Made by a program: the position numbers and the translations under genes
Shown: positions 8,400 to 18,747 of the stretch, piece after piece
Layout of the letters: every line of letters begins with the position of its first letter
How positions within the stretch are numbered: position 1 is the stretch's first letter
Assembly (NCBI RefSeq): GCF_002006995.1
Contig: NZ_MRUL01000001.1
Location: 558,001-622,000 of the forward strand
Source: Izhakiella australiensis
GTDB taxonomy: Bacteria; Pseudomonadota; Gammaproteobacteria; Enterobacterales; Enterobacteriaceae
Reading direction: 5' to 3'
DNA length: 64,000 nt
The notes under the pieces: generated by a model
Told to the model about the DNA's origin: nothing
Database searches by the model: none
What the model saw: only the letters and a program-made list of their open reading frames with translations

Positions 8400-9283
8400 T
8401 GGTGTTTAACCCGGCGCAGGGTTGTGGGAAACGGCATCCGTTTTTAATCGATAACGGCGTTGGGGCTGGTTTGCTGATGTTCACCTCAGGTGGGCTGTTC
8501 CGTTCGCCTGCCAGTCAGGTGGCTTATTTGCCCGCCGCTGCGGGCGAGCGGCAAGGGGCCATCAAACGTCATGGCCCCTTGACCCCGGACTTCCGGCGGT
8601 TTCTGCGTGGCTGCGCCATTCCCTTGCTACTTCAGCCCGCCGTACGGGCCGTTCGCGATGCGTTCCCGACGCAGCGCTCACTTTCGCCGCCTCCCTGCGG
8701 CTCACCCTGGCGGGCTTTATTCGCTCGGCGCAGAAAAGCCTGATAACGCAGGTTTGTGAGAAATGGCATTCGTTTTTAATCGATAACACCGTGGGCATAG
8801 ATTTGCTGAAGTCGGCATCCGTTTTAATCAATGAAGGCGTTGGGTGCGGGTTTTTGACGACAGTGATTATCTTCTGCTTAAAAGCTACGGTGAGGTTGCT
8901 GGTGTTTAACCCGGCGCAGACCTGCTTTTATCTTTTTACTTAAAGCGATGAAGAAGCTTACGGGGGAGGAGAAGGCCCGGCTGATTTCAGCAGGCTCGCG
9001 GCCAGAAATGGCCGCGCGTCAGGCCACACGGATGTGCTTGTGCCGGTGCGGAAAGCAGCCGGGCCTTCTGCGACCTGGGTGCCGGACTTGCAGCAATGAA
9101 GATCTGCCGTTTGCGCGATATCACCACACGGACGTGCTTGTGCCGGTGCGAAAAGCAGTCGGGCCTTCTGTGACCGGGTGCCGGACTTGCAGCAATGAGG
9201 GTCTGTTGTTTGCGCGACATCATAACACGGACGCACTCTCGTCGGTGCAGAAAGCCGGCGGGCCTTCTGCAATAGCCACCGCT
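8400..9283. repeat. Right block of long imperfect inverted repeats
   Basis: Read on the minus strand from about 9283 to 8400, this block has the same order of units (Y then X) as 1935-2560 on the plus strand. Shared words include CTTTAAGTAAAAAGAT (near 8930-8945), CTGCGCCGAGCGAAT (near 8725-8740) and GGGGCCATGACGTTTGATGG (near 8560-8580). The ATCGATTAAAAACG box recurs near 8440 and 8770, with a diverged copy near 8825. The block ends almost exactly at the allS stop codon. No gene is supported inside it. The AT-rich stretch 8143-8400 holds the upstream region of the dehydrogenase operon. Confidence 0.85.
9024..9283. repeat. About 100-bp tandem repeat, two full units plus a partial
   Basis: Units start at 9024 and 9124 with CCACACGGA and at about 9223 with a diverged AACACGGA. 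The period is 99-100 bases and the third copy is incomplete. Each unit contains GTGCCGGTGCG or GTCGGTGCAG, a GGGCCTTCTG box, and in the first two a GCCGGACTTGCAGCAATGA segment. The left inverted block has only one copy of this unit (about 1945-2030, reverse orientation), so the number of copies differs between the two blocks. Confidence 0.75.
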
Positions 9284-9284
9284 T

Positions 9285-10250
9285 TTAAACGGTGTCGCTG
9301 ACGCCGTGGCGGCAACCGACCTCTCTGTATTCTGCTGTGCTAAACGGCGCCAGAAATCCGGCGATTTCCGCACATGAATTTTGAAATAGCGACACGATAT
9401 CCTGTACGGCGCTGCCGCTCTGGTCCTTGCGCCAGGCGAGGCTCAAAGGCGAAGGTGGGCGCATGGCGGGGATGGCGCGGCTGAGCAACGCGCCCTGAGC
9501 AATAAGCGGCTGGCACAAAGGAGCCGGTAAGAAACCGACGCCAACGCCAGCGAGGTGGGCGGCAATTTTGGTTTCCATATCCGGTACCAGAATCTCTTTT
9601 TGCCCCGACAGCCGCCAGGCTACCCGTTTGGTGAGCCTTCTGGCGCTATCTTCAATATTAATTGCCGGATACTGACGCAAATGGCCTTCAGTCAGCGGGC
9701 CGGCATGCTGACGCAATGGATGGTCTGCCGCCATCACAAACAGCCATTTCACTTCTCCCAGCGGCGCGATGGCAATGGTCTCGGCCAGTGATTCAGAGCC
9801 GGTTACGCCGATCGCCAGGGAAAAATCATCATGCAGCATCGTATCCCATACCCCCATATAAATCTGGCGTGAAAAGTTGAATTGGGTAAACGGATAGCGC
9901 TGCGTCAGCCAGGCAAGCAGCCGTGAAACGGCCGTAGGGCTATAAACCAGGTTATTAATTACGATATTCACCTGGCGTTCCACGCCGTCATTAATCTGAC
10001 GCAGTTCGGCAGGCATGCCGTCAATCCAGCTCAGCCATTCGCGCGCCTGTTCAAGTAAGTGCATCCCTGCCGGCGTCAGGGAGACGCTACGGGTGGTGCG
10101 TTGCAATAACGCCACGCCAGTATTTTCCTCCAGCAGCTTAATACGGTAGCTGATGGTGGCGGTGGTTTTACAAAGCTTATCGGCCGCTCTGGAAAAGCTG
10201 CCGGTCTCAGCAACACCGATGAAGGTGCGTAGAATTTCAGGATCGAGCAT
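9285..10250 (-). CDS. allS: AllS, LysR-type activator of allantoin genes
   Basis: 321-residue LysR regulator. The N-terminal winged helix-turn-helix (residues 1-60, beginning [20 protein letters not shown]) and the following linker are nearly the same as E. coli AllS. The effector domain carries the family-specific stretches [16 protein letters not shown] and [16 protein letters not shown]. In E. coli, AllS activates the allantoate genes under nitrogen-limited, oxygen-poor growth. It is divergent from allA, as in E. coli. The last dozen or so residues extend beyond the E. coli protein and end at the edge of the repeat block, so the C-terminal tail may have been remodelled there. Confidence 0.93.
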   Translation of the reverse strand: MLDPEILRTFIGVAETGSFSRAADKLCKTTATISYRIKLLEENTGVALLQRTTRSVSLTPAGMHLLEQAREWLSWIDGMPAELRQINDGVERQVNIVINNLVYSPTAVSRLLAWLTQRYPFTQFNFSRQIYMGVWDTMLHDDFSLAIGVTGSESLAETIAIAPLGEVKWLFVMAADHPLRQHAGPLTEGHLRQYPAINIEDSARRLTKRVAWRLSGQKEILVPDMETKIAAHLAGVGVGFLPAPLCQPLIAQGALLSRAIPAMRPPSPLSLAWRKDQSGSAVQDIVSLFQNSCAEIAGFLAPFSTAEYREVGCRHGVSDTV

Positions 10251-10343
10251 GCAGGGCTACTCCTATTACGTAAGATGTTCTTATAGGTTTTATGGCTTTT
10301 TTTTCATAATACGGTTTGTAAAACTGTGGGTCTAATCTTGTTT

Positions 10344-10360
10344 TTGGAAAAATATTCCAA
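10344..10360. promoter_or_regulatory. Candidate AllR operator upstream of allA
   Basis: A 17-base palindrome, TTGGAAAAATATTCCAA, with perfect TTGGAA/TTCCAA arms lies in the allS-allA divergent region (10251-10464). A near-identical site precedes gcl. AllR represses allA and gcl in E. coli and is released by glyoxylate, so this is most likely its operator. The assignment rests on the motif pair and the conserved gene context. Confidence 0.75.
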
Positions 10361-10464
10361 CTTTACCTTGCCGATGTTTTTCGATGCTTCTAGATTTAGC
10401 CTTCATGCGCTTCGTAAGGCTCATGGGGCTAGCTGATAAGGGTTTTGATGGCATGAAGAATACG

Positions 10465-10947
10465 ATGAAACTTAAAGTGTTACCGCTCACGCGAGAGGCT
10501 TTCAGCCCCTATGGCGATGTCATTGAAACCGCCGGGAATGATTATTTTCATATCAACGATGGCGCCGTGGAGCGCTATCACGATCTGGCGAAGGTCGACA
10601 TTCTGAAACAGGACCGGGCGCTGATCAGCATTAACCGGGCGCAGCCAGCGACCCTGCCGATCGTTATCTCCCTGCTGGAGCGTCATCCGCTTGGTAGTCA
10701 GGCATTTATTCCGCTGAATGGTGAGCCTTTTGTGGTGATCGTCGCCTGCGGTGATAGCGAGCCGGACCCGGACACGCTGCGCGCTTTTATCTCTAACGGC
10801 CAGCAGGGGATAAATTATCGCCGCAATGTCTGGCATCACCCGCTGTTTGCCTGGCAGAAACAAACTGACTTTCTTACCGTCGATCGCGCCGGACAGGATA
10901 ACTGTGAGGTGATGTCGATTCCGGGCTGTGAACTGTCCTTTGCGTAA
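10465..10947 (+). CDS. allA: AllA, ureidoglycolate lyase
   Basis: 160-residue cytoplasmic enzyme that cleaves (S)-ureidoglycolate to glyoxylate and urea, the last step of allantoin breakdown feeding carbon to Gcl. The sequence follows E. coli AllA along its whole length, including the start MKLKVLPL, the cupin-type segments FFHIN-like (YFHIND here), [12 protein letters not shown] and [12 protein letters not shown], and the C-terminal ELSFA. I placed the start at 10465, which gives exactly the E. coli length. Upstream in-frame ATGs would add residues with no family counterpart. The AllR-type palindrome lies about 105 bases upstream. Confidence 0.95.
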   Translation: MKLKVLPLTREAFSPYGDVIETAGNDYFHINDGAVERYHDLAKVDILKQDRALISINRAQPATLPIVISLLERHPLGSQAFIPLNGEPFVVIVACGDSEPDPDTLRAFISNGQQGINYRRNVWHHPLFAWQKQTDFLTVDRAGQDNCEVMSIPGCELSFA

Positions 10948-11038
10948 TGTAGCAGGTGACGCTAAAGGTTATCTTGCATAAGATGTGAGCATTTACATAA
11001 GACTTATGCTCAGATTTTGAGCCGGAGATAATCAGGGT

Positions 11039-11857
11039 ATGGCAGAAGTTAGACGACGAGGCCGGCCGGGAAGAACGGAGCCGGTGGAGGTAAAAGGGGC
11101 ACAGGCGCTGGAACGAGGCATTGCCATTCTGCAATACCTTGAAAAAAGCGGCGGCAGCTCATCGGTCAGCGATATTTCGCTGAGCCTGGCGCTACCGGTG
11201 TCCACCACGTTTCGCTTGCTAAAGGCGCTGGAGAATGCCGACTTTGTGAATCAGGACAGCCAGTTAGGCTGGTGGCATATTGGCCTGGGGGCGTTTAACA
11301 TCGGCTCTGCCTATATCCATAACCGCGACGTGTTATCGGTCGCCGGGCCTTTTATGCGTCGGCTGATGCAGATGTCCGGCGAAACGGTCAACGTGGCGAT
11401 CCGTAACCGCAATGAAGCGGTGCTCATTGGTCAGCAGGAATGTAAATCAATGGTCAGGATGTGTGCTCCGCTGGGGAGCCGCTTGCCGTTGCATGCGTCC
11501 GGTGCGGGTAAGTCGTTGCTCTATCCGCTGCCTGACGATGAGCTGGTAGAGGTTATCGTCAACACCGGGCTTCAGCGCTTTACGGCGACCACCGTTGTCG
11601 ATTTGCCCGCGTTGCAAAAAGATCTGAAAGACGCCAGATCGCGGGGCTACAGCATTGATCATGAAGAGCATATAACCGGGCTGAACTGCATTGCATCTGC
11701 AATCTATGACGATGTCGGCTCGGTGGTCGCGGCTATTTCTATTTCAGGTCCGGCCTCAAGGTTGACGCCGGACAGGTTTACCAGTCAGGGGGAGCTGTTG
11801 CATAACACGGCTCAGGACATCAGTACCGCCTTAGGCCTGAGAAAACCGGCGCTTTAG
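11039..11857 (+). CDS. allR: AllR, IclR-type repressor of allantoin/glyoxylate genes
   Basis: 272-residue IclR-family repressor. A basic N-terminal arm (EVRRRGRPG) is followed by a winged helix-turn-helix at about 22-85 and the IclR effector domain, which binds glyoxylate in E. coli AllR. Long stretches such as [16 protein letters not shown] and [18 protein letters not shown] match E. coli almost residue for residue. It lies between allA and gcl as in E. coli and is closed by its own hairpin terminator. It should repress allA and the gcl operon through the TTGGAA palindromes and be released by glyoxylate. Confidence 0.95.
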   Translation: MAEVRRRGRPGRTEPVEVKGAQALERGIAILQYLEKSGGSSSVSDISLSLALPVSTTFRLLKALENADFVNQDSQLGWWHIGLGAFNIGSAYIHNRDVLSVAGPFMRRLMQMSGETVNVAIRNRNEAVLIGQQECKSMVRMCAPLGSRLPLHASGAGKSLLYPLPDDELVEVIVNTGLQRFTATTVVDLPALQKDLKDARSRGYSIDHEEHITGLNCIASAIYDDVGSVVAAISISGPASRLTPDRFTSQGELLHNTAQDISTALGLRKPAL

Positions 11858-11865
11858 GCAACCCG

Positions 11866-11890
11866 CCCGCTCGCAGGAGCGGGAATTTTT
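11866..11890 (+). terminator. Rho-independent terminator after allR
   Basis: A 7-bp stem, CCCGCTC (11866-11872) with GAGCGGG (11877-11883) around a 4-base loop, is followed by AATTTTT. It lies nine bases after the allR stop and separates allR from the gcl promoter. Confidence 0.8.
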
Positions 11891-11905
11891 TAGACTTTTC
11901 TGAAG

Positions 11906-11922
11906 TTGGAAAAATTTTTCAA
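11906..11922. promoter_or_regulatory. Candidate AllR operator upstream of gcl
   Basis: TTGGAAAAATTTTTCAA, 22-38 bases before the gcl start, differs from the allA site only in the right half and keeps the TTGGAAAAAT core. Its closeness to the start suggests that bound AllR would overlap the promoter or block elongation. In E. coli the gcl operon is the main AllR target. Confidence 0.75.
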
Positions 11923-11943
11923 TAAAGTAAGGTGGAAGTCAAA

Positions 11944-13725
11944 ATGGCAAAAATGAGAGCCGTGGATGCGGCAGCATATATTTTGGAAAAAGAAGGCGTT
12001 ACCACGGCATTTGGCGTGCCTGGCGCGGCAATCAACCCGTTTTATTCCGCGATCCGTCAGCACGGTGGCATCCGTCACGTTCTGGCTCGTCATGTTGAAG
12101 GCGCTTCGCATATGGCAGAAGGCTATACGCGCACCGCAGCAGGTAACATCGGCGTTTGTATCGGCACCTCCGGTCCGGCAGGAACCGATATGATAACCGG
12201 GCTCTATTCAGCCTCCGCCGACTCAATTCCTATCTTATGCATTACCGGGCAGGCACCGCGTGCGCGCCTGTATAAAGAGGATTTTCAGGCGGTTGATATC
12301 GAGTCTATCGCTAAGCCGGTCACCAAAATGGCGGTTACCGTGCGTGAACCGGCATTGGTGCCTGGCGTACTGCAGCAGGCGTTCCACGTGATGCGCTCTG
12401 GCCGTCCGGGACCGGTTCTGATCGACCTGCCATTTGACGTTCAGGTGGCGGAAATTGAATTTGATCCTGAGCTTTATGAGCCGCTGCCAGCCTTTAAACC
12501 GGCGGCCACGCAGGCGCAGGTTGAGAAAGCGCTGAGCATGCTTATTCAAGCCGAGCGGCCGGTGATCGTCGCCGGTGGCGGCATTATTAATGCTGATGCT
12601 TCCGCACTGCTGCAAAAGTTCGCCGAAATCACCCAGGTGCCGGTTATTCCCACCCTGATGGGATGGGGCTGTATTCCTGACGATCATGAGCTGATGGCCG
12701 GCATGGTTGGCCTGCAAACCGCTCATCGCTACGGTAATGCGACCCTGCTGGCGTCGGACCTGGTGTTTGGTATTGGTAACCGCTTTGCTAACCGCCATAC
12801 CGGTTCGGTGGAGAAATACACCGAGGGGCGCAAGATCATACATATCGATATCGAAGCAACGCAGATAGGGCGGGTGATCAGCCCGGATCTGGGGATTGTG
12901 TCTGATGCTAAAGCGGCGTTAACGCTGCTGGTGGAAACCGCGCAGCGTATGCAGTCTGAAGGGCGTCTGCCGCACCGCGAAGCCTGGCTGACCGCCTGCC
13001 AGCAGCGCAAACGGACCCTGTTGCGTAAAACCCACTTCGATAACCAGCCGGTTAAGCCGCAGCGGGTTTATGAAGAGATGAACAAAGTATTTGGTCGTGA
13101 CGTTTGCTATGTCTCAACCATCGGCCTGTCGCAAATTGCCGCCGCGCAGATGCTGCATATATTTAAAGATCGCCACTGGATTAACTGTGGTCAGGCTGGC
13201 CCGCTGGGCTGGACGATTCCTGCCGCTCTCGGCGTCTGCACCGCCGATCCGGAGCGTAAAGTGGTTGCCATATCCGGCGACTACGATTTCCAGTTCATGA
13301 TTGAAGAGCTGGCGGTGGGCGCGCAGTTTAATATCCCTTACGTTCACGTACTGGTGAATAACGCTTATCTTGGGCTAATCCGCCAGTCGCAGCGCGCCTT
13401 TGAAATGGATTACTGCGTCCAGCTGGCGTTTGAAAATATCAACAGCAGCGACGTCAATGGTTACGGTGTCGATCACGTTAAGGTGATTGAAGGTCTGGGC
13501 TGTAAAGCTATCCGCGTGTTTAAGCCGCAGGATATTGCGCCAGCCCTTGAACAGGCTCAGGCGTGGATAAAGCAGTATCGCGTCCCGGTGGTGGTGGAAA
13601 TTATCCTCGAAAGGGTAACGAATATTTCTATGGGAACCGAGCTGGATAACGTCACGGAGTTTGAAGAGACCACGGAAAACGCGCTGGACGCGCCGACCGA
13701 AACCTGTTTCATGAAATACCAATAA
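11944..13725 (+). CDS. gcl: Gcl, glyoxylate carboligase
   Basis: 593-residue thiamine-diphosphate and FAD-binding enzyme that joins two glyoxylates to tartronate semialdehyde and CO2. It has the same length as E. coli Gcl. The hallmark valine that replaces the usual ThDP-activating glutamate is present as Val51 in ARHVEGA. The C-terminal ThDP motif begins at [15 protein letters not shown], with the NNAYLG end. I chose the ATG at 11944; an upstream ATG at 11932 would overlap the operator leader. First gene of gcl-hyi-glxR, 12 bases before hyi. Confidence 0.97.
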   Translation: MAKMRAVDAAAYILEKEGVTTAFGVPGAAINPFYSAIRQHGGIRHVLARHVEGASHMAEGYTRTAAGNIGVCIGTSGPAGTDMITGLYSASADSIPILCITGQAPRARLYKEDFQAVDIESIAKPVTKMAVTVREPALVPGVLQQAFHVMRSGRPGPVLIDLPFDVQVAEIEFDPELYEPLPAFKPAATQAQVEKALSMLIQAERPVIVAGGGIINADASALLQKFAEITQVPVIPTLMGWGCIPDDHELMAGMVGLQTAHRYGNATLLASDLVFGIGNRFANRHTGSVEKYTEGRKIIHIDIEATQIGRVISPDLGIVSDAKAALTLLVETAQRMQSEGRLPHREAWLTACQQRKRTLLRKTHFDNQPVKPQRVYEEMNKVFGRDVCYVSTIGLSQIAAAQMLHIFKDRHWINCGQAGPLGWTIPAALGVCTADPERKVVAISGDYDFQFMIEELAVGAQFNIPYVHVLVNNAYLGLIRQSQRAFEMDYCVQLAFENINSSDVNGYGVDHVKVIEGLGCKAIRVFKPQDIAPALEQAQAWIKQYRVPVVVEIILERVTNISMGTELDNVTEFEETTENALDAPTETCFMKYQ

Positions 13726-13737
13726 GCGAGGTGATTT

Positions 13738-14514
13738 ATGTTGCGCTTTTCAGCCAATCTTTCGATGTTGTTTCAGGAATATGATTTCCTCGATCGCTTT
13801 GACAAGGCAGCAGCCAGCGGCTTTCGCGGCGTGGAATTTATGTTCCCCTATGACTATGAGGCGCAGGTTTTAAAACAAAAAATCAGCGCCAGCGGTGTTG
13901 AACACACGCTGCACAATTTACCCGCCGGCGACTGGGCTGCCGGCGAGCGCGGCGTTGCCTGTATTCCCGGCCGTGAACCAGAGTTCCGCCAGGGCGTCAG
14001 CGAGGCGGTGCGCTATGCAAAAGTACTGGGCAACCGCAAAATTAACTGCCTGGTGGGGAAAACGCCTGACGGATTCAGCGCGCAGCAGATCCATTCAACC
14101 CTGGTGGAAAACCTGCGTTATGCGGCGCGTGAGCTGGCAAAAGAGAACATTTTGCTGCTGATCGAGCCGCTGAATACCTTTGATATGCCCGGCTTCCATC
14201 TTTGCGGCACCCAGCAGGCGCTGGCGCTGATCAAAGAGGTTGGCAGTGATAATCTGAAAATTCAGTATGATATTTATCACATGCAGCGTATGGAAGGCGA
14301 ACTGACGCACACCATGCAAACTTATGCCAGCAGCATCGGCCATTTGCAGGTTGCGGATAATCCAAAGCGTGGTGAACCCGGCAGCGGCGAAATTAATTAT
14401 GACTTCCTGTTTAAGATTATTGAACAGTCAAATTATGACGGCTGGGTAGGCTGCGAATATAAGCCGCTGGCTACCACCGAAGCGGGTTTGCAATGGCTTA
14501 ATCGCTATCGTTAA
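13738..14514 (+). CDS. hyi: Hyi, hydroxypyruvate isomerase
   Basis: 258-residue TIM-barrel enzyme of the AP-endonuclease-2-like family that interconverts hydroxypyruvate and tartronate semialdehyde. The metal ligands expected for the family are visible as Glu143 (LIEPLN), Asp178 (QYDIYH), Gln204 (HLQVAD) and Glu240 (GCEYKP). Length equals the E. coli enzyme. It follows gcl by 12 bases with a ribosome site (GCGAGGTG) and shares its transcript. A large hairpin separates it from glxR. Confidence 0.95.
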   Translation: MLRFSANLSMLFQEYDFLDRFDKAAASGFRGVEFMFPYDYEAQVLKQKISASGVEHTLHNLPAGDWAAGERGVACIPGREPEFRQGVSEAVRYAKVLGNRKINCLVGKTPDGFSAQQIHSTLVENLRYAARELAKENILLLIEPLNTFDMPGFHLCGTQQALALIKEVGSDNLKIQYDIYHMQRMEGELTHTMQTYASSIGHLQVADNPKRGEPGSGEINYDFLFKIIEQSNYDGWVGCEYKPLATTEAGLQWLNRYR

Positions 14515-14527
14515 TTTTTAAACATTA

Positions 14528-14576
14528 TTGGGCAATATTTTTATTCCGCCTCGCGGGAGAGAGAGGTATTGCCCAA
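14528..14576 (+). repeat. Intercistronic stem-loop between hyi and glxR
   Basis: Perfect 10-base inverted repeat: TTGGGCAATA at 14528-14537 pairs with TATTGCCCAA at 14567-14576. Inside it is a smaller CCGC/GCGG hairpin at about 14546-14556. No T-run follows the outer stem, so it does not look like a simple terminator; a partial attenuator, an RNA-stability element or a processing site would all fit. Confidence 0.6.
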
Positions 14577-14612
14577 AATCCGTCAGCGCGTAGCTGATAA
14601 ATGAGGAACATT

Positions 14613-15491
14613 ATGAAACTTGGATTTATTGGTCTTGGCATCATGGGCGCCCCAATGGCGCAGCGTCTGGCTGAGGCCGGGCATGACTTACTCGTTACTT
14701 CTAACAGCGCGGTGCCGTCAGCGTTGCTTTCTCTCGGAGCAAAATCGTTTGAAACCGCGCAGCAGGTGACCGAACAGTCCGAAATTATTTTTATTATGGT
14801 GCCGGACACGCCTCACGTTGAAGACGTGCTGTTTGGCGAGAACGGCTGTGCGAAGGCGCAGTTAAAGGGCAAAACCATCGTCGATATGAGCTCCATTTCG
14901 CCTATCGAGACGAAAGTCTTCGCCAGACAAATTCAGGCCAGCGGTGCGGCCTATCTGGATGCGCCGGTCTCCGGCGGTGAAATTGGCGCCCGCGAAGGCA
15001 CCTTGTCCATTATGGTTGGCGGCGATGAAGGCGTATTTGGCCGGGTCAAACCGTTGTTCGACATTCTGGGTAAAAATATCACCCTGGTGGGCGGCAATGG
15101 TGACGGCCAGACCTGCAAGGTAGCAAACCAGATTATCGTGGCGCTGAATATCGAAGCCGTATCGGAAGCGCTGCTGTTTGCCTCTAAAGCCGGGGCCGAT
15201 CCGGCTCGGGTACGTCAGGCGCTGATGGGCGGCTTTGCCTCGTCGCGCATTCTGGAAGTTCATGCCGAACGTATGCTGAAGCGTACGTTTAACCCCGGTT
15301 TTAAGATAGCCCTGCATCAGAAAGATTTAAATCTTGCTCTGCAAAGCGCCAGAGCTCTGGCTGTTAGCCTGCCTAACACCGCTAACTGCCAGCAGCTGTT
15401 CAATAGTTGCAGCGCAGACGGCGGCAGCGAACTGGATCATTCCGCTCTGATTCAGGCGCTGGAAAAAATGGCAAACCATAGTATTGGCTAA
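14613..15491 (+). CDS. glxR: GlxR, tartronate semialdehyde reductase
   Basis: 292-residue NAD(P)H-dependent 3-hydroxyacid dehydrogenase that reduces tartronate semialdehyde to D-glycerate. Visible are the Rossmann motif GLGIMG (residues 7-12), the substrate loop SGGEIGAREG starting at Ser120, and the catalytic Lys169 in KVANQ. Length equals E. coli GlxR. I chose the ATG at 14613, preceded by GAGGAA; an in-frame ATG four codons earlier is less well placed. Third gene of the gcl operon, behind the hyi-glxR hairpin. Confidence 0.96.
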   Translation: MKLGFIGLGIMGAPMAQRLAEAGHDLLVTSNSAVPSALLSLGAKSFETAQQVTEQSEIIFIMVPDTPHVEDVLFGENGCAKAQLKGKTIVDMSSISPIETKVFARQIQASGAAYLDAPVSGGEIGAREGTLSIMVGGDEGVFGRVKPLFDILGKNITLVGGNGDGQTCKVANQIIVALNIEAVSEALLFASKAGADPARVRQALMGGFASSRILEVHAERMLKRTFNPGFKIALHQKDLNLALQSARALAVSLPNTANCQQLFNSCSADGGSELDHSALIQALEKMANHSIG

Positions 15492-15838
15492 TTAAAAAAT
15501 AGTTGAATACTTCGCAACGATTTTTATTACGCTGTTATTGTGCTTTATATGAAGTTGGCAATATCCGCACAAAGTCGGCAGTAATGTTAATTTATCAGCG
15601 TGTTATTTTTATGGTGAAATTGACTTGCTGCTGGCATTTATAACCAAACGGGACGAAAAAAATCAGTTGTGTGATTACTTACCGACTGATTGTTATGGAT
15701 GTTTTTGACTTTTATTCCGCATAAAGGAATTACGCGATTTATATAATTAAATAAAAACAATATAAATTAAAACAATGTTAATTGTTCCTCATGGCTAAAT
15801 CTGTAGAAACGTAATCCGATACGTGTGAAGAGGGGTTT
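15492..15838. other. AT-rich intergenic region upstream of the allantoin permease gene
   Basis: About 350 bases with no gene. In E. coli the small gene ybbV lies near this spot; I see no equivalent. One inverted repeat is visible, AATCAGT at 15661-15667 with ACTGATT at 15685-15691, spaced 17 bases, which could be a regulator site for the permease-allB unit. A GAGGGG ribosome site ends the region. No clear AllR-type palindrome occurs here. Confidence 0.5.
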
Positions 15839-17302
15839 ATGGAACAACATAGAACGTTATATCGTCAACGCGGTTATAGTGAAGATCTATTACCAAAGGA
15901 AGAGTCTCAGAGGAACTGGAAAACTTTTAATTACTTCACGTTATGGATGGGATCGGTACATAATGTTCCTAATTATGTCATGGTCGGCGGCTTTTTTATT
16001 CTTGGACTGTCAAGCTTAAGTATTCTGATGGCCATTATAATGAGCGCTTTTGTTATCGCGCTGGTGATGATATTAAACGGCGCGGCGGGCAGTAAATATG
16101 GCGTACCGTTTTCCATGCTGCTACGTGCTTCTTATGGCGTGCGTGGCGCGTTGTTGCCCGGCTTATTGAGAGGCGGCATCGCCGCTATCATGTGGTTTGG
16201 TTTACAATGCTATGCCGGATCGCTGGCGTTCCTGATACTGTTGGGAAAAATATGGCCAGCCTTTCTGACGCTGGGCGGTGATTTTAAACTGTTAGGCCTT
16301 TCGCTTCCGGGGTTAATTGCTTTTATCATCTTTTGGATGTTAAACGTTTCTATCGGGTTAGGCGGCGGAAAAGTTTTAAATAAGTTTACTGCTATTCTGA
16401 ATCCCTGCATTTATATCGTTTTTGGCGGTATGGCTGTCTGGGCGATTTCACTGGTTGGGATCGGGCCGATCCTTGATTATATTCCGAAAGGCGTCGACAA
16501 AGCGCAGCACAGCGGCTTTTTTTTCCTGGTGGTGATGAATGCCGTCGTGGCGGTGTGGGCCGCACCGGCGGTAAGCGCCTCTGATTTTACGCAAAATTCG
16601 CATTCGTTTCGCGGGCTGGCACTGGGGCAAACCCTGGGATTACTGGTGGCTTATGCGCTGTTTGCCGTGGCCGGCGTTTGTATTATCGCCGGCGCCAGTA
16701 TCCATTATGGCGCTGATACCTGGAACGTTCTGGATATAGTACAAAAGTGGGACAGCATGTTCGCCGCCTTTTTCGCTATCCTGGTGATTCTGATGACCAC
16801 TATCTCAACCAACGCCACCGGGAATATCATCCCGGCGGGCTATCAGATCGTGGCGCTGGCGCCCAGTAAGCTTAATTACAAGAGCGGCGTCTTAATTGCC
16901 AGCATTATTAGCGTATTAATTTGCCCCTGGAAACTGATGGAGAATCAGAACAGCATCTATCTTTTCCTGGATATTATCGGCGGAATATTAGGGCCAGTCA
17001 TTGGGGTAATGATGGCGCACTATTTTATCGTGCTGCGCTGCCAGATTAATCTCGATGAACTTTATACCGAAATGCACAGTAAGAAACGTTGCGATAATGC
17101 ATTTAATCCAACTGCATTCTCCGTCACTCTGGTTGCCGTTATTGTTTCTCTGTGCGGCCATTTGATTCCACAACTCGAACCGCTATCCCGCCTATCCTGG
17201 TTCGTCGGGGTCATTTTTGCCTTTTCCGCTTACGCGCTGCTGAAAAGAAAAAGTCCGCTACAAAGTTCGGCCAGATCCAGTGCGACCAATCGAAGTTATT
17301 AA
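15839..17302 (+). CDS. ybbW: YbbW, NCS1-family allantoin permease
   Basis: 487-residue NCS1 (nucleobase:cation symport-1) transporter with about twelve membrane helices. It is close to E. coli YbbW over its whole length, including the N-terminal [10 protein letters not shown], the helix-1 stretch [13 protein letters not shown] and the helix-8 region [17 protein letters not shown]. It should import allantoin. The extreme C-terminal tail differs from E. coli. A GAGGGG ribosome site precedes the ATG. allB follows after 70 bases, suggesting one transcript. Confidence 0.94.
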   Translation: MEQHRTLYRQRGYSEDLLPKEESQRNWKTFNYFTLWMGSVHNVPNYVMVGGFFILGLSSLSILMAIIMSAFVIALVMILNGAAGSKYGVPFSMLLRASYGVRGALLPGLLRGGIAAIMWFGLQCYAGSLAFLILLGKIWPAFLTLGGDFKLLGLSLPGLIAFIIFWMLNVSIGLGGGKVLNKFTAILNPCIYIVFGGMAVWAISLVGIGPILDYIPKGVDKAQHSGFFFLVVMNAVVAVWAAPAVSASDFTQNSHSFRGLALGQTLGLLVAYALFAVAGVCIIAGASIHYGADTWNVLDIVQKWDSMFAAFFAILVILMTTISTNATGNIIPAGYQIVALAPSKLNYKSGVLIASIISVLICPWKLMENQNSIYLFLDIIGGILGPVIGVMMAHYFIVLRCQINLDELYTEMHSKKRCDNAFNPTAFSVTLVAVIVSLCGHLIPQLEPLSRLSWFVGVIFAFSAYALLKRKSPLQSSARSSATNRSY

Positions 17303-17372
17303 CCCTACATCAGGATGTTTTATCTCAAGGATGAGGATGAAGAAACTCTGTACTCACTCCAGGAGAATTAAC

Positions 17373-18737
17373 ATGTCATACGATCTGATTATCAAAAATG
17401 GCACCGTCATTTTAGAAGATGAAGCCCGGGTTATCGATATTGCGGTTAACGCAGGGAAAATTGCCGCAATAGGCGAAAATTTGGGGGACGCGCGTAAGGT
17501 TATGGATGCCAACGGTTTGATTATTGCTCCGGGAATGGTGGATTCGCACACCCATATTTCCGAGCCGGGTCGTACCCACTGGGAGGGATACGCCACTGCC
17601 ACGCGCGCAGCGGCGAAAGGCGGCATTACCACCATGGTTGAAATGCCGCTCAACCAGCTACCGGCTACGGTCGATCGCAAAACGGTGGAGCTGAAGTTCG
17701 ATGCGGCTAAAGGCAAACTTTCCGTCGATGTTGGCATGTACGGCGGTCTGGTGCCTTATAACCTCGACCGGTTGCATGAACTGGATGAAGCGGGCGTTAT
17801 CGGCTTTAAGTGTTTTGTTGCAACCTGCGGCGATCGCGGCATCGACAATGATTTTCGCGAAGTCAATGACTGGCAGTTTTACGCCGGCGCCGAACAGCTG
17901 GCGGAGATGGGTCATACTTTACTGGTTCACTGCGAGAACGCGCTTATTTGCGATGGCCTGGGGGATAAAGCCCGCCAGCAAGGGCGGCTAACCGCCCATG
18001 ATTACGTGGCGTCCCGGCCGGTATTTACCGAAGTTGAAGCCATCCGGCGGGTGATTTATCTGGCGAAAGTGGCGGGTTGCCGTTTGCATATCTGCCACGT
18101 CAGCAGCCCGGAAGGGGTTGATGAAGTGACTCGCGCCCGCCGTGAAGGCCAGGCGGTTACCTGCGAATCCTGCCCGCATTACTTCCTGATGGATACCGAC
18201 CGCTTTGCTGAAATCGGGACTCTGGCGAAATGTTCGCCGCCGATCCGCGATGCGAAAAATCAGCAAGGCCTGTGGGATAAGCTGTTTAACGGTGAAATCG
18301 ATTGTATCGTCTCTGACCACTCGCCCTGTCCACCGGAAATGAAAGAGGGTGACATCATGCAGGCGTGGGGAGGCATTGCCGGCCTGCAAAGCAGCATGGA
18401 TATGATGTTCGACGCTGCGGTGCAAAAACGCGGTATGCCGCTGGCGCAGTTTGCCAGGCTGATGTCGACCAACGCGGCGGATATCTTCGGCTTAACCCAT
18501 AAAGGGCGGATCGCGCCGGGGAAAGACGCCGACCTGGTGTTTATTCAGCCTGATAGCAGCTACGTGCTGCAGGCGGAGGATCTGGAGTATCGCCATAAAG
18601 TCAGCCCTTACGTTGGCTGGACCGTCGGCGCGCGCATTGCCAGAACCATTCTGCGTGGCGAAGTGATTTATGACCTTGAGCAAGGCTTTGCACCGGCGCC
18701 GACCGGCAGGTTTATTCTCAAGAATCAGCAGCAGTAA
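17373..18737 (+). CDS. allB: AllB, allantoinase
   Basis: 454-residue amidohydrolase that opens allantoin to allantoate. The binuclear metal site is fully visible: His59 and His61 (SHTHISEPG), the carboxylated lysine position Lys146 ([11 protein letters not shown]), His186 (LLVHCENA), His242 (ICHVSSPEG) and Asp315 (SDHSPCPPE). I chose the ATG at 17373 behind an AGGAGAAT ribosome site, which matches the E. coli start; longer readings overlap the ybbW end. A strong hairpin terminator follows directly. Confidence 0.97.
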   Translation: MSYDLIIKNGTVILEDEARVIDIAVNAGKIAAIGENLGDARKVMDANGLIIAPGMVDSHTHISEPGRTHWEGYATATRAAAKGGITTMVEMPLNQLPATVDRKTVELKFDAAKGKLSVDVGMYGGLVPYNLDRLHELDEAGVIGFKCFVATCGDRGIDNDFREVNDWQFYAGAEQLAEMGHTLLVHCENALICDGLGDKARQQGRLTAHDYVASRPVFTEVEAIRRVIYLAKVAGCRLHICHVSSPEGVDEVTRARREGQAVTCESCPHYFLMDTDRFAEIGTLAKCSPPIRDAKNQQGLWDKLFNGEIDCIVSDHSPCPPEMKEGDIMQAWGGIAGLQSSMDMMFDAAVQKRGMPLAQFARLMSTNAADIFGLTHKGRIAPGKDADLVFIQPDSSYVLQAEDLEYRHKVSPYVGWTVGARIARTILRGEVIYDLEQGFAPAPTGRFILKNQQQ

Positions 18738-18747
18738 TTCTCCCTTG

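Noticed and set aside
9024-9283. Tandem units as a CRISPR array
   Set aside because: The repeat period is about 100 bases with nearly the whole unit conserved, and there is no repeat-spacer alternation or cas gene.
8390-9301. Open frames in the right repeat block as genes
   Set aside because: They mirror the left-block frames in reverse and shift with the tandem units, with no start signals.
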